The position numbers and the translations under genes were made by a program. From positions 1-52,044 of the forward strand of contig JAIPKB010000013.1 of NCBI GenBank assembly GCA_021733795.1: DNA of 52,044 nt, in the 5' to 3' direction. Shown one piece after another: positions 44,319-52,044 of the stretch. The notes under the pieces are model-generated. The model made no database searches and was not told the origin of the DNA. It was given only the letters and a program-made list of their open reading frames with translations. The stretch comes from Akkermansiaceae bacterium. GTDB taxonomy: Bacteria > Verrucomicrobiota > Verrucomicrobiia > Verrucomicrobiales > Akkermansiaceae. Numbering within the stretch: the first letter of the stretch is position 1; every line of letters begins with the position of its first letter.

Positions 44319-45530
44319 ATGCTCAGCTCCCTATCCAACAAGCTTCTGGGATCGGATCCGCCGGTCTTCAGCCACCCGCCACCGCCTGCGGCGCGGCCCG
44401 TGCCGGACTATCATTACCGCCGCCACCGCGCCATCGCAGCTGCCAGCCGCAACCACGGGCCCATCGATGCCGTGATCCTCGCCGACCCCCTCGACATCCG
44501 TCACCTGACGGGCTCCCGCGAGGGGATCTCCTGGCTGGTCCTGCTCGAGTCCGCCAGCTTCGCCGTCTCCCGTCACATGCTCGTCAGCGAAGTCAGCGCC
44601 GAGGCCGTCGATTGCGAAATCCTGCTCCCGACGGACCGCTCCACCGAGCGACCCGACCTCGAACTCTTCATCATCACCCGCCTGGCACGGCAGGGACTCC
44701 GCCGGGTCGTCGTCGACCCCGCCCGACTCACCGCCCAGTCCTATCTCAGGCTCACCGCCCATGCCCAGGCCGCCTCACTCGAGATCCTCTCCCTGCCGGA
44801 CCTGCTGTCCGGCGTGCGCGCCATCAAGGACCCCACCGAAATCACCCTCACCCGCCGCTGTGTGGCCATCGCCGAAGCCGCGTTCCGCTCCCTCATCAAC
44901 CAAGGTGCCGCCGCTCTGATCGGCCGCACCGAACGTGAACTCGCCAACGAACTCGAAACCCGCATGTGGGACGCCGGCGCCGACCGCCAGGGTTTCCCGG
45001 AAACCGGCGTCATCGTCGCCAGCGGCCCTAACAGCGCCAGCGCCCACCATTCCCCGGGCACCCGCCGCATCGTCGCCGGCGAGCCCCTGCTCATCGACTG
45101 GGGCGCGGAACTCGCAGGCTACCGCTGCGACTCCACCCGCACCGTCTTCCCCGGCAGCGTGCCGGACTTCGCCATCCAGGCCTATCCAGTCGTTGAACAG
45201 GCGCTGCACCTCGCCGCCAGCCGCCTCCGCGCCGGCACCGCCATGGGCGAGATCGACCGCGCCGCCCGCGAAACCGTCACCAATGCCGGCTATCCGGAAT
45301 TCCATTACGGCGTCGGCCACGGCGTCGGCCTCGCCATCCACGAAGCCCCCTGGCTCAGGGCCCACTCCACCGAATCGTGCCAGACCGACATGCTCACCAC
45401 CATCGAGCCCGGCATCTATCTGCCAGGCATCGGCGGCATCCGCATCGAAAACCTCTACCGGGTCACCCCGGATGGTAGCGAATGCCTCGGCGACCTGCCC
45501 ACCGACCTGGCATCCATGGTCATCCCATAG
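44319..45530 (+). CDS. M24 family metallopeptidase (Xaa-Pro aminopeptidase/creatinase fold)
   Basis: 403 residues from ATG 44319; the longer frame upstream contains the operator and has no family similarity. N-terminal creatinase-like domain (about 30-165), then the pita-bread catalytic domain (about 170-395). All five dinuclear metal ligands are visible: D260 (LLIDWGAE), D271 (YRCDSTRT), H334 (GVGHGVGL), E363 (TIEPGIY) and E377 (GIRIENLY). No signal peptide, so cytoplasmic. Members remove N-terminal residues before proline, although some act on other amide substrates. In this locus it could finish degradation of proline- or hydroxyproline-rich peptides freed by the secreted putative metallopeptidase; that link is inference. 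It is preceded by operator site 8. Confidence 0.9.
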   Translation: MLSSLSNKLLGSDPPVFSHPPPPAARPVPDYHYRRHRAIAAASRNHGPIDAVILADPLDIRHLTGSREGISWLVLLESASFAVSRHMLVSEVSAEAVDCEILLPTDRSTERPDLELFIITRLARQGLRRVVVDPARLTAQSYLRLTAHAQAASLEILSLPDLLSGVRAIKDPTEITLTRRCVAIAEAAFRSLINQGAAALIGRTERELANELETRMWDAGADRQGFPETGVIVASGPNSASAHHSPGTRRIVAGEPLLIDWGAELAGYRCDSTRTVFPGSVPDFAIQAYPVVEQALHLAASRLRAGTAMGEIDRAARETVTNAGYPEFHYGVGHGVGLAIHEAPWLRAHSTESCQTDMLTTIEPGIYLPGIGGIRIENLYRVTPDGSECLGDLPTDLASMVIP

Positions 45531-45862
45531 GCCTTCGCGCAAGGGTAGGGCGTGGCGGCCGCGCCGCGCCGTGGCCGGCCTCGTGGCCTGTGGTGAGCAT
45601 GAAGATTGAACGAACACGCGTTTGTCATCCTAAACCCAACCCTTCGCGCCGGGATTGCTGGTTGGGCCGGGCATTCCCATTGCTCGCGCCGCCCTTCGCT
45701 TTTTGAACACAGCGTGCGCAAAATGAACACAAATATTCCTTGTGAAGACCCCGCCCGTCCACTGATATGTGTTTCGTCTTGATGAACTCCGTGCCGTGAA
45801 ACGCGGATGAATTTGCACCCCCTCCCAAAAACAACAATCACCGCCAAACCACGAATATCCAC
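45531..45862. other. Intergenic region with a second type of direct-repeat operator
   Basis: 332 bp between the M24 peptidase and the PEP-CTERM gene. It contains the TGAACAC direct repeat at 45699-45734. A GC-rich stretch with short inverted repeats (45550-45595) may hold the peptidase terminator, but no clear stem and U-run was found. No gene is evident. Confidence 0.55.
45699..45734. promoter_or_regulatory. Direct repeat TGAACACA with 20-bp period, upstream of the PEP-CTERM gene
   Basis: TGAACACA at 45704-45711 and 45724-45731, with T- or A-rich flanks before each copy. Period and layout match the GCGAA elements but the half-site differs, so a different XylR/AraC-type regulator is likely. 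It lies about 130 nt upstream of ATG 45863. The GH95 gene may depend on the same promoter, since no other element separates them. Confidence 0.6.
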
Positions 45863-46606
45863 ATGAAACTCAGAACGCAAGTCATCGTCAGTGCCGCCGC
45901 TGCGCTGTTCACCTTGGGACAAGCGCAGGCGGCAAACGTCATCAGCATCCAGTTTTCAGGGGGCTCCCCAGCGGTGACCGGCACCACAGGAGTAGTTCCG
46001 GCTCCGAATCGGAACGTATATAGCGGCCTTAATTTTTCCGCCGGCAGCTTGGTGGACGATACTGGTTCGGCCACGACCTTGAGCATCAGCACCCTCGGTT
46101 GGAATTTCACTGCGGGGTGGGGCAACCCGGGCACTGACTTTATGAATCTTTATAACAATAGCCTGGCTAAGGACAATGGCGGCACCGGGAATCCACCGCC
46201 CACCGCCACGATTTCCTTGAGTTCGATTCCTTTTGCCAACTACGACGTCTATGTCTACTACAACACTTATGCTTCTGGAGTCGTTCAGGAATGGAGCGAC
46301 GGCACCACGACGCTTTACGGAATGACCGCAACCGTCGGCGGTCTGGGTCCCAATGCGAGCGGTTTTACGTTATCTCAGGAGGGATCGCTCGCTTCTGCCC
46401 AGTCTGGCAGTGGCGGGAACTATTTGGTATTCACAGGAGAGACAGCTTCCAGCCTCACCCTGAGCAGCCTCGGCTCGGCTCAGGTGCTTGGCTATCAGGA
46501 GAATGCCATCTCCGGGCTGCAAATCGTGGAAACCATCCCCGAACCCTCCCTCCTCGGCCTGCTCGCGCTGGCACCGGTGTTGGCCATGCGCCGCCGCCGC
46601 GCCTGA
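45863..46606 (+). CDS. PEP-CTERM sorted surface protein with a SINVG-type domain
   Basis: 247 residues. Signal peptide about 1-23 (ends AQAQA). The C-terminus (226-247) is a classic PEP-CTERM tail: PEPS, a hydrophobic helix and MRRRRA, expected to be processed by an exosortase at the envelope. The body is one domain of about 200 residues with SIPFANYDVYVYYNTY and GTTTLYGM, and a C-terminal SGLQIV strand. The same domain is embedded in the giant proteins at about 30700-31310 and 23600-24220, which lack a PEP-CTERM tail. No catalytic residues recognised. It may be a glycan-binding or matrix protein. Followed by the GH95 gene 156 nt later. Confidence 0.88.
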   Translation: MKLRTQVIVSAAAALFTLGQAQAANVISIQFSGGSPAVTGTTGVVPAPNRNVYSGLNFSAGSLVDDTGSATTLSISTLGWNFTAGWGNPGTDFMNLYNNSLAKDNGGTGNPPPTATISLSSIPFANYDVYVYYNTYASGVVQEWSDGTTTLYGMTATVGGLGPNASGFTLSQEGSLASAQSGSGGNYLVFTGETASSLTLSSLGSAQVLGYQENAISGLQIVETIPEPSLLGLLALAPVLAMRRRRA

Positions 46607-46762
46607 ATAGCCGGCCGCGTTCTAACATTCAGCATTTGTCCGGTCTTCGGACCCTAACTACCAGCGGACTCCTGCGGGCTCGCCATGATTCCGTCGGAGT
46701 CCGTTTCGCGTCCGCCGGACTGCGGAAATCCCCAACTTCATCCACTTGCTTCATCCAATCCC

Positions 46763-49147
46763 ATGAGCCCGAAAGCATTGCTCCTGCTGTTGCTCACCAT
46801 CCCTGCGTGCTGGCAGTTGCACGCGGCTGCCCCGGACCGCGGGTTCGTCAGCCGGCAGCCCGCCGCCAGCTGGGAACAAGCGCTGGTCACCGGCAACGGC
46901 ATCCAGGGAGCCATGGTCTATGGCGTCCCCGACCAGGAAACCATCATCCTCAACCACGGCCGGCTCTATCTGCCGCTCCACCCGCCGCTACCACCACCGG
47001 ATACCGCCAGCCGCCTGCCGGAGCTCCGCCGCCTGATGGCCGAGGAAAAATTCCAACAGGCCGCGGAGCAGGTGGTGACCATTGCCGACCAGGCGGGCTA
47101 CGGCGGCAAACGCTGGACGGACCCGTTCATCCCCGCCTGCGACCTGACCCTCTCCCAGCCCGCCAGCGGCACAACCACCGCCTATCAACGCTCGGTCGAT
47201 TTTGCCTCGGGCGTCGCCGCAGTCGAGTGGCACGATGATCGCGGCGGCTTCGCCCGCCGGGTGTTCGTTTCCCGCGCCGACAACGTGATCGCGCTGTCGC
47301 TCACCGGCCCCGGCAAGGGTGCCGTCGATTGCCAACTGGAACTCTCCACCCGCCCCGCCGCAGGCCAGGGCGGCTGGGACGCGGAACGCATGTTCCAGAC
47401 CGGCATCAAGGACACCACCGCCGCCGCCGGAGGAGGATTCCTAACCTATCGTGCGGACTTCCGCCGCAGTTGGCCCGGCAGCCTGCAGGGATACGAGGTG
47501 ACCGCCCGGGTCATCACCACCGGCGGCTCCACCACGACCGACGGCGGCTCCATCCACATCTCCGGCGCCGATGAAGTGGTCGTGCTGGCACGCATCCACC
47601 CCCTCACCGATGCCGGCCATTCCCGGCAGCCTCAGACCAAAGCCGCCCTCGCCGCCCTGCCGCCGGACTTCAATGCCTTGTTAGCCCGCCACACCGCGAT
47701 CCATGGCCCCTTGTTCCGCCGCGTGCGCCTCGATCTCGGTGGCAATGACGACCGCAGCCTCTCCTCCGAAGAGGTGTTGGAAAAATCGAAGGTCGGCCAA
47801 CTGTCCCCTGCCCTGCTGGAGAAGGTGTTCGACAGCGGCCGCTACGTGATCCTGTCCAGCAGCGGCGAAGTCTTTCCCAACCTGCAGGGCATCTGGAACG
47901 GCACCTGGAGCCCGCCGTGGTCGGCTGATTTCACCCTGAATGGCAACGTCCAGTGCGCGCTGGCCGCCGATCTGAGCGGCAACCTGGCCGAGTGCCTGCT
48001 GCCGTTCTTCAACTATCTGGAGGAGCATCTCCCCGAGTTCCGCACCAACGCCCGGCGCCTCTACGGCTGCCGGGGCATCCATGTGCCCTCGCGCGCCAGC
48101 ACCCACGGCCTCAACAACCACTTCGACGCCACCTGGCCGATGACTTTCTGGACCGCCGGCGCGGCATGGGCGGCGCGGTTCTATCACGACTACGCGATCT
48201 ACACCGGCGACCGCGAATTTCTTGCCAACCGCGCCGTGCCGTTCATGAAGGAGGCGGCCCTGTTCTACGAGGACTTCCTGATCGAGGGACCGGACGGGAA
48301 ATTGCTCTTCAGCCCGAGTTACTCCCCCGAGAACAACCCGGCCAACAACCCGTCCCAGGCCTGCGTCAACGCCACCATGGATGCCGCCGCCGCCCGCGAA
48401 CTGCTCATCAACCTCGTCGCCGACTGCCAGTCGCTCGGCACCGACGAGGAGGCCGTCAAACGCTGGCAGACGATGCTCGCCAAACTGCCGCCCTATCAAA
48501 TCAACGCCGACGGCGCGGTCAAGGAGTGGCTCACCCCGGCGCTCGAGGACAACTACGCACACCGCCATGTCTCACACCTCTATCCACTCTTCGCCGGCCT
48601 GCCCGAGGAAATCGCGGTCGACGCCCCACTGCAACTGGCATTCCGCACCGCCCTCGAGAAGCGAATGGAAATTCGCCGTCGCGAGAACGGCGGCGTCATG
48701 GCTTTCGGGCTCGTCCAGATGGGCCTCGCCGCCGCCGCCCTGCGCGACTCCGCGATGGCCTATGAAACGGTCGACTGGCTCACCAACAATTTCTGGAATG
48801 CCAACCTGGTTTCCACCCACAACCCCGGCGAACTGTTCAACACCGACATCTGCGGCGGTCTGCCGGCGGTGGTGCTGGCCATGTTGGTCGATTCCCGTCC
48901 CGGCCACCTCGACCTGCTGCCCGCCCTGCCGAAACAATGGCCGCGCGGCTGCGTTGAAGGCGTCCGCTGCCGCGGCAACATCGAGGTCTGCTCCCTCCGC
49001 TGGTCGCCGGACCGGGTGGAGGCCACCCTGCGCTCGGGCTCCACCCAAACCATCACCGTCAGCCTGCCCGGTGAACCATCGCCGCGCCGGGTTGACCTGC
49101 CGGCGGGCGAGCGCATCCATCTTTCGATCGCACGAACACAACCATAG
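46763..49147 (+). CDS. Secreted GH95-type alpha-L-fucosidase (or alpha-L-galactosidase)
   Basis: 794 residues from ATG 46763, selected because it begins a signal peptide (MSPKALLLLLLTIPACWQLHA). The whole chain fits GH95: N-terminal beta-domain (about 25-290) and (alpha/alpha)6 barrel (about 330-680). NLQGIWNGTWSPPWSADFTLN leads into N393/N395, the asparagines that activate water in GH95. The acid-type E523 lies in FSPSYSPENNP, and DNYAHRHVSHLYPLFAG (596-611) is the other conserved block. Family members release alpha-1,2-linked L-fucose, or L-galactose in some clades, and I cannot tell which from sequence. Product would come from fucosylated xyloglucan, rhamnogalacturonan or arabinogalactan proteins. 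Confidence 0.88.
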   Translation: MSPKALLLLLLTIPACWQLHAAAPDRGFVSRQPAASWEQALVTGNGIQGAMVYGVPDQETIILNHGRLYLPLHPPLPPPDTASRLPELRRLMAEEKFQQAAEQVVTIADQAGYGGKRWTDPFIPACDLTLSQPASGTTTAYQRSVDFASGVAAVEWHDDRGGFARRVFVSRADNVIALSLTGPGKGAVDCQLELSTRPAAGQGGWDAERMFQTGIKDTTAAAGGGFLTYRADFRRSWPGSLQGYEVTARVITTGGSTTTDGGSIHISGADEVVVLARIHPLTDAGHSRQPQTKAALAALPPDFNALLARHTAIHGPLFRRVRLDLGGNDDRSLSSEEVLEKSKVGQLSPALLEKVFDSGRYVILSSSGEVFPNLQGIWNGTWSPPWSADFTLNGNVQCALAADLSGNLAECLLPFFNYLEEHLPEFRTNARRLYGCRGIHVPSRASTHGLNNHFDATWPMTFWTAGAAWAARFYHDYAIYTGDREFLANRAVPFMKEAALFYEDFLIEGPDGKLLFSPSYSPENNPANNPSQACVNATMDAAAARELLINLVADCQSLGTDEEAVKRWQTMLAKLPPYQINADGAVKEWLTPALEDNYAHRHVSHLYPLFAGLPEEIAVDAPLQLAFRTALEKRMEIRRRENGGVMAFGLVQMGLAAAALRDSAMAYETVDWLTNNFWNANLVSTHNPGELFNTDICGGLPAVVLAMLVDSRPGHLDLLPALPKQWPRGCVEGVRCRGNIEVCSLRWSPDRVEATLRSGSTQTITVSLPGEPSPRRVDLPAGERIHLSIARTQP

Positions 49148-49212
49148 CCTCAACCCATCACCCCCCGCCTTCCAGCCCAAGCCGGCTTGGCAACCCATCC
49201 CATCAGCCAACC

Positions 49213-49252
49213 CGTTGGTCGTTTCGCGAAAGATCCTGTGCAAGTTGCGAAT
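49213..49252. promoter_or_regulatory. Composite direct-repeat operator, site 9 (before the last glycosidase)
   Basis: GCGAA at 49226-49230 and 49247-49251 (21-bp period); the CAATG position holds CGTTG (49213-49217). It lies in the 204-bp gap between the GH95 stop and the next start, about 100 nt upstream of ATG 49352. Like site 8 it is inverted relative to its gene. Confidence 0.62.
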
Positions 49253-49351
49253 CCCCGCAAGCGGTCCTCCCTGCCAGGCGTAGGATCGCCACCACCACCG
49301 ATCGATCTTATCTAACCCTCCAAATCCTTGACCTCCCCTCTTCACCGGCCC

Positions 49352-51889
49352 ATGAATCCACTCACCCTCACCCTGATTGCGTCCGCCCTGCTTGCACCCT
49401 GCGGGTCCGCCGCACCTGTTCTGGATGCCCGCAAGCTCCTCGCCGCCCAGAACTTCTGGATCAACGAGGACTTCGACTGGTATGAACGGAACATCCCGCT
49501 GTTCGACTGTCCGGATCAGGAAATCAACACGACTTACTACTACCGTTGGGAACTGGTGACCCGCCATCTCGTCTATGGCAATCCGAACCACGGCTATGCC
49601 TTCACCGAGTTTGCCAACCGGCCGTTCTGGTCCGGTGCCTACGGCACCATCTCCTGCCCGGCGGGACTCCAAATCAATGAGGTGCGCTGGCTTCACAACC
49701 CGCGATATGTGCGCGATTACGTCCGCTTCTGGATGCGTCACCCGGGCGCCCAGCCACGCAACTATTCATTCTGGGCCGCCGACTCCGCCTGGGCCGCCCA
49801 CCTCGTCCAGCCCAACGACGCATTCATCACCGACCTCCTCCCCGACCTGGTCAACAACTACCAACAGTGGGAGAAACGCGGATGGGTCGAGGAAAAAGGC
49901 CTGTTCTGGCAACTCGGCCACGACGACGGCATGGAATTCGACATCAACGCCCAACAAACCAAAGACATCCTGCGCGGCGGCCAATCACTGAGACCCAGCT
50001 TCAATTCCTATATGTGGGCCGATGCCAGCGCCATCGCCAACATCGCCCGACTCAAGGACCAACCGGACACCGTCGCCGAGTTCAGCGCCAAGGCCGGCCG
50101 GATCAAGACCGCCGTCCAGGAAAACTTATGGGACCCCGATCGCCAGTTCTTCTTCCCGATGAGCAATCAGGAGCACGAGAAGGACGGACATGTGGTGAAA
50201 AAACACACGCTCACCTACCAGAGCGGCCAGTTTGCCGGCAGCCCCTATGGCCGCGAGTTGCACGGCTACGTGCCGTGGGCGTTCAACCTCCCGGACGCAG
50301 GCTTCGAGAATGCCTGGCAGTTCCTGATGGACGACCAGTTCTTCAAGGCCGAATTCGGTCCCACCACCGTTGAGCGCAACGATCCGCTGTTCGCGCTCAA
50401 AGAGGGCTGCTGCTGGTGGTGCGGCCAATCCTGGCCGTTCGCGACCACCCAGACCCTCAAGGCCATGGCCAACCTCCTGCAGCACTACCAGCAGAAACAC
50501 GTCCAACGGCAGGATTATGCCGAACTGCTCCACACCTACGCCGCCACCCACCGCAAGGACGGCAAGCCCTACATCGCCGAAGCCGCCCATCCGTTCACCG
50601 GATCCTGGAACGGACATGACATGGCCAACCGCAGCGAACATTACTTCCACTCCGGATTCACCGATCTGATCATCACCGGCCTGGTCGGCATCCAACCCGC
50701 TACCGGCGACAACCTGACCATCCATCCGCTGGCACCCGATGACTGGGATTACTTCGCCCTCGACAACCTCCCCTACCATGGCCACCTGCTTTCCATCGTT
50801 TGGGACCGGACCGGTGACCGCTACCACGCCGGCAAGGGATTCCGGATCCGGGTTGATGGCAGGCAACTGGCCGAAGCACCCACCCCCGGCAAACTGACCG
50901 TCAACCTGCCAGCCACGAAAATCATCCCCGTCGACGATAACCCACCGATGAATTATGCGGTCAACAACGACGGCGACTATTATCCCCGCTACCGGGCCTC
51001 ATTCGTCAATCCTCAGAGTTCGCTGGCAACCGTCAGCGACGGCCAATACGTCTATGACATCATGCCCGCCAACCGCTGGACCACCGTCGATTCACCCAAT
51101 CCGGAGGACTGGGTGGAAGTGGATTTCGGCACCCCCCGCCCGCTCGACACCGTCAATCTGTATGTGCTCGACGACGGCCCGGGCGGCATCGTGCAGGCTC
51201 CCGCGAAGATCGATCTGGGCTACTGGGACGGATCCGCCTGGAAGCAGGTACCGGACCTGCGGACAACGGCGGATGTTCCGTTAGGCCGGCGTCCCCACAC
51301 CCTCACCTTCCCCGTCCTGAACACCTCGCGGCTGCGGGCCGTGCTGCACCATGCGGACGGTGCCCGCTCCGGCCTGACCGAGTTCGAAGCCTGGGGCCCC
51401 GGCCGCAAACCCTATGTTCCCGCCCCGCCACCGGCGGGAAACATCGCCTACAATCCAACCGGCAACGGCTTCCCGAAAATCACTGCCTCCCATTCGGATG
51501 TCTTCGGCGGCCTCCCGCCCCGGGCCATCGACGGCAAAATCATCTTCGAAGCCACCCCGGCGAACCGCTGGACCTCCTACGGATCACCCAACGCGAGCGA
51601 CTGGCTTGAACTTGAGTTTGACCAAACCATCGCAGCCTGCCGCGCGGTCCTGCACATTTACGACGACCACGGCGGCGTGCAGGCACCTGCGGACTACCAC
51701 CTCGAAGGATGGACGGGCAGCGAGTGGAAACCCATCCCCAACCAAGTCAAATCCCCTGCCGTCCCAACCGGCAACATGGCCAACACCGTCACCTTCCCCC
51801 AAGTCAAAACCAACCGACTCCGCGTCGTCTTCACCCACCACGGCAACGCCCGCAGCGGCCTCACCGAACTCGAGGTCTGGGAAAAATAG
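49352..51889 (+). CDS. Secreted (alpha/alpha)6 glycosidase (MGH1-like, possibly GH142-related) with two C-terminal discoidin-like domains
   Basis: 845 residues from ATG 49352, which opens a signal peptide (about 1-21). Residues about 25-480 form an (alpha/alpha)6-type catalytic module: NTTYYYRWELVTRHLVYG, FWAADSAWAAH, LFWQLGHDDGMEFD, SFNSYMWADA and KEGCCWWCGQSWPFATTQT. The acidic residues in GHDDGMEFD and those around 440-455 (NGHDMANRSEHYFHSG) are catalytic candidates. I recall this pattern from MGH1-like hydrolases, which include beta-L-arabinofuranosidases of GH142, but cannot assign a family with certainty. A short beta-domain (about 480-530) is followed by two tandem F5/8C-like carbohydrate-binding domains (about 530-690 and 695-845), each with an ANRWT...W(V/L)E(V/L)(D/E)F core. 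Last complete gene; operator site 9 upstream. Confidence 0.8.
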   Translation: MNPLTLTLIASALLAPCGSAAPVLDARKLLAAQNFWINEDFDWYERNIPLFDCPDQEINTTYYYRWELVTRHLVYGNPNHGYAFTEFANRPFWSGAYGTISCPAGLQINEVRWLHNPRYVRDYVRFWMRHPGAQPRNYSFWAADSAWAAHLVQPNDAFITDLLPDLVNNYQQWEKRGWVEEKGLFWQLGHDDGMEFDINAQQTKDILRGGQSLRPSFNSYMWADASAIANIARLKDQPDTVAEFSAKAGRIKTAVQENLWDPDRQFFFPMSNQEHEKDGHVVKKHTLTYQSGQFAGSPYGRELHGYVPWAFNLPDAGFENAWQFLMDDQFFKAEFGPTTVERNDPLFALKEGCCWWCGQSWPFATTQTLKAMANLLQHYQQKHVQRQDYAELLHTYAATHRKDGKPYIAEAAHPFTGSWNGHDMANRSEHYFHSGFTDLIITGLVGIQPATGDNLTIHPLAPDDWDYFALDNLPYHGHLLSIVWDRTGDRYHAGKGFRIRVDGRQLAEAPTPGKLTVNLPATKIIPVDDNPPMNYAVNNDGDYYPRYRASFVNPQSSLATVSDGQYVYDIMPANRWTTVDSPNPEDWVEVDFGTPRPLDTVNLYVLDDGPGGIVQAPAKIDLGYWDGSAWKQVPDLRTTADVPLGRRPHTLTFPVLNTSRLRAVLHHADGARSGLTEFEAWGPGRKPYVPAPPPAGNIAYNPTGNGFPKITASHSDVFGGLPPRAIDGKIIFEATPANRWTSYGSPNASDWLELEFDQTIAACRAVLHIYDDHGGVQAPADYHLEGWTGSEWKPIPNQVKSPAVPTGNMANTVTFPQVKTNRLRVVFTHHGNARSGLTELEVWEK

Positions 51890-51913
51890 CGGACGCCCCC
51901 TCCCCGTAACAGT

Positions 51914-52044
51914 TTAGCTCACGGGCCTGGCTTCGGCGGGGTGGCCGTAGATGACATCTTGGGCGGCGGCGGCTGATTTGAAGAGTGCACGGAACATTTC
52001 CAGCGGGTGGCCACCGTGAAGAGCGGCGGTTTGAGTGAGGGATC
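51914..52044 (-). CDS. C-terminal fragment of an unidentified protein, possibly a transposase
   Basis: The minus strand stays open from the window edge to TAA at 51914-51916, giving 42 residues that include QTAALHGGHPLEMFRALFKS and end in ARPVS. The rhythm resembles C-termini of some IS66-like transposases, but the fragment is too short to assign. It converges on the preceding glycosidase with a 24-nt gap. If it is a transposase, it marks the edge of the polysaccharide locus. Confidence 0.4.
   Translation of the reverse strand, partial: SLTQTAALHGGHPLEMFRALFKSAAAAQDVIYGHPAEARPVS

Noticed and set aside
46638..46652. Short hairpin GTCCG/CGGAC after the PEP-CTERM gene
   Set aside because: Only 5 bp of stem and no U-run; too weak to call a terminator.

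Overview
The window looks like a piece of a Verrucomicrobiota chromosome, most likely Verrucomicrobiales (Luteolibacter/Verrucomicrobium-like). The evidence is a complete Verru_Chthon cassette (four co-transcribed prepilin-like genes), a PEP-CTERM protein with an Arg-rich tail, a XylR-type AraC regulator, and giant secreted proteins with LamG-like, InlB-like and carboxypeptidase-regulatory-like modules. It is GC-rich and densely coding. I saw no rRNA, tRNA or CRISPR array.

Layout. 1-34741 is one long minus-strand block. Reading in the direction of transcription, a sialate O-acetylesterase fusion (34741-30287) and a 2456-residue putative metallopeptidase with a beta-helix (30270-22900) form one unit. 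Three mosaic giant exoproteins follow (22668-18763, 18503-14022, 13762-8831), each with its own promoter region; the last two also follow a clear terminator. Next come GH51 and GH127 arabinofuranosidases (8658-3562) and two more sialate O-acetylesterases (3477-667 and 616-1). The last one is cut by the window edge and appears frameshifted. A plus-strand NYN/OST-HTH protein (35065-35865) separates this block from the minus-strand Verru_Chthon operon (42618-36249, order D-B-C-A plus a small secreted protein). The plus strand then carries the XylR/AraC regulator, an M24 peptidase, a PEP-CTERM protein, a GH95 fucosidase-type enzyme and an (alpha/alpha)6 glycosidase with two discoidin-like domains. 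The window ends in a fragment of a minus-strand gene.

Main discovery candidate. Nine intergenic sites share a phased composite element on the + strand: CAATG, 8 nt, GCGAA, 15 or 16 nt, GCGAA. The distance from CAATG to the first GCGAA is identical in all nine, and the GCGAA copies repeat every 20-21 bp, as expected for a dimeric AraC/XylR-type activator. The sites precede the esterases, the GH51/GH127 operon, all three giant exoproteins, the peptidase operon, the Verru_Chthon cassette/regulator divergent region, the M24 peptidase and the last glycosidase. This suggests one regulon linking exoenzymes, surface proteins and a pseudopilus-like cassette, plausibly under the regulator encoded at 42869-44086. 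The PEP-CTERM gene instead has a different direct repeat (TGAACAC, 20-bp period), suggesting a second regulator of the same class.

Working model (inference). The proteins would be exported. The enzymes remove acetyl, alpha- and beta-L-arabinofuranosyl and fucosyl (or galactosyl) groups, the putative metallopeptidase and the cytoplasmic M24 peptidase handle protein, and the lectin-like giants bind substrate or cell surface. That combination fits acetylated, arabinosylated plant material, such as pectin side chains or hydroxyproline-rich glycoproteins. The D-B-C-A cassette resembles the GspH-I-J-K tip complex of type II secretion, with A lacking the usual Glu5 as GspK does.
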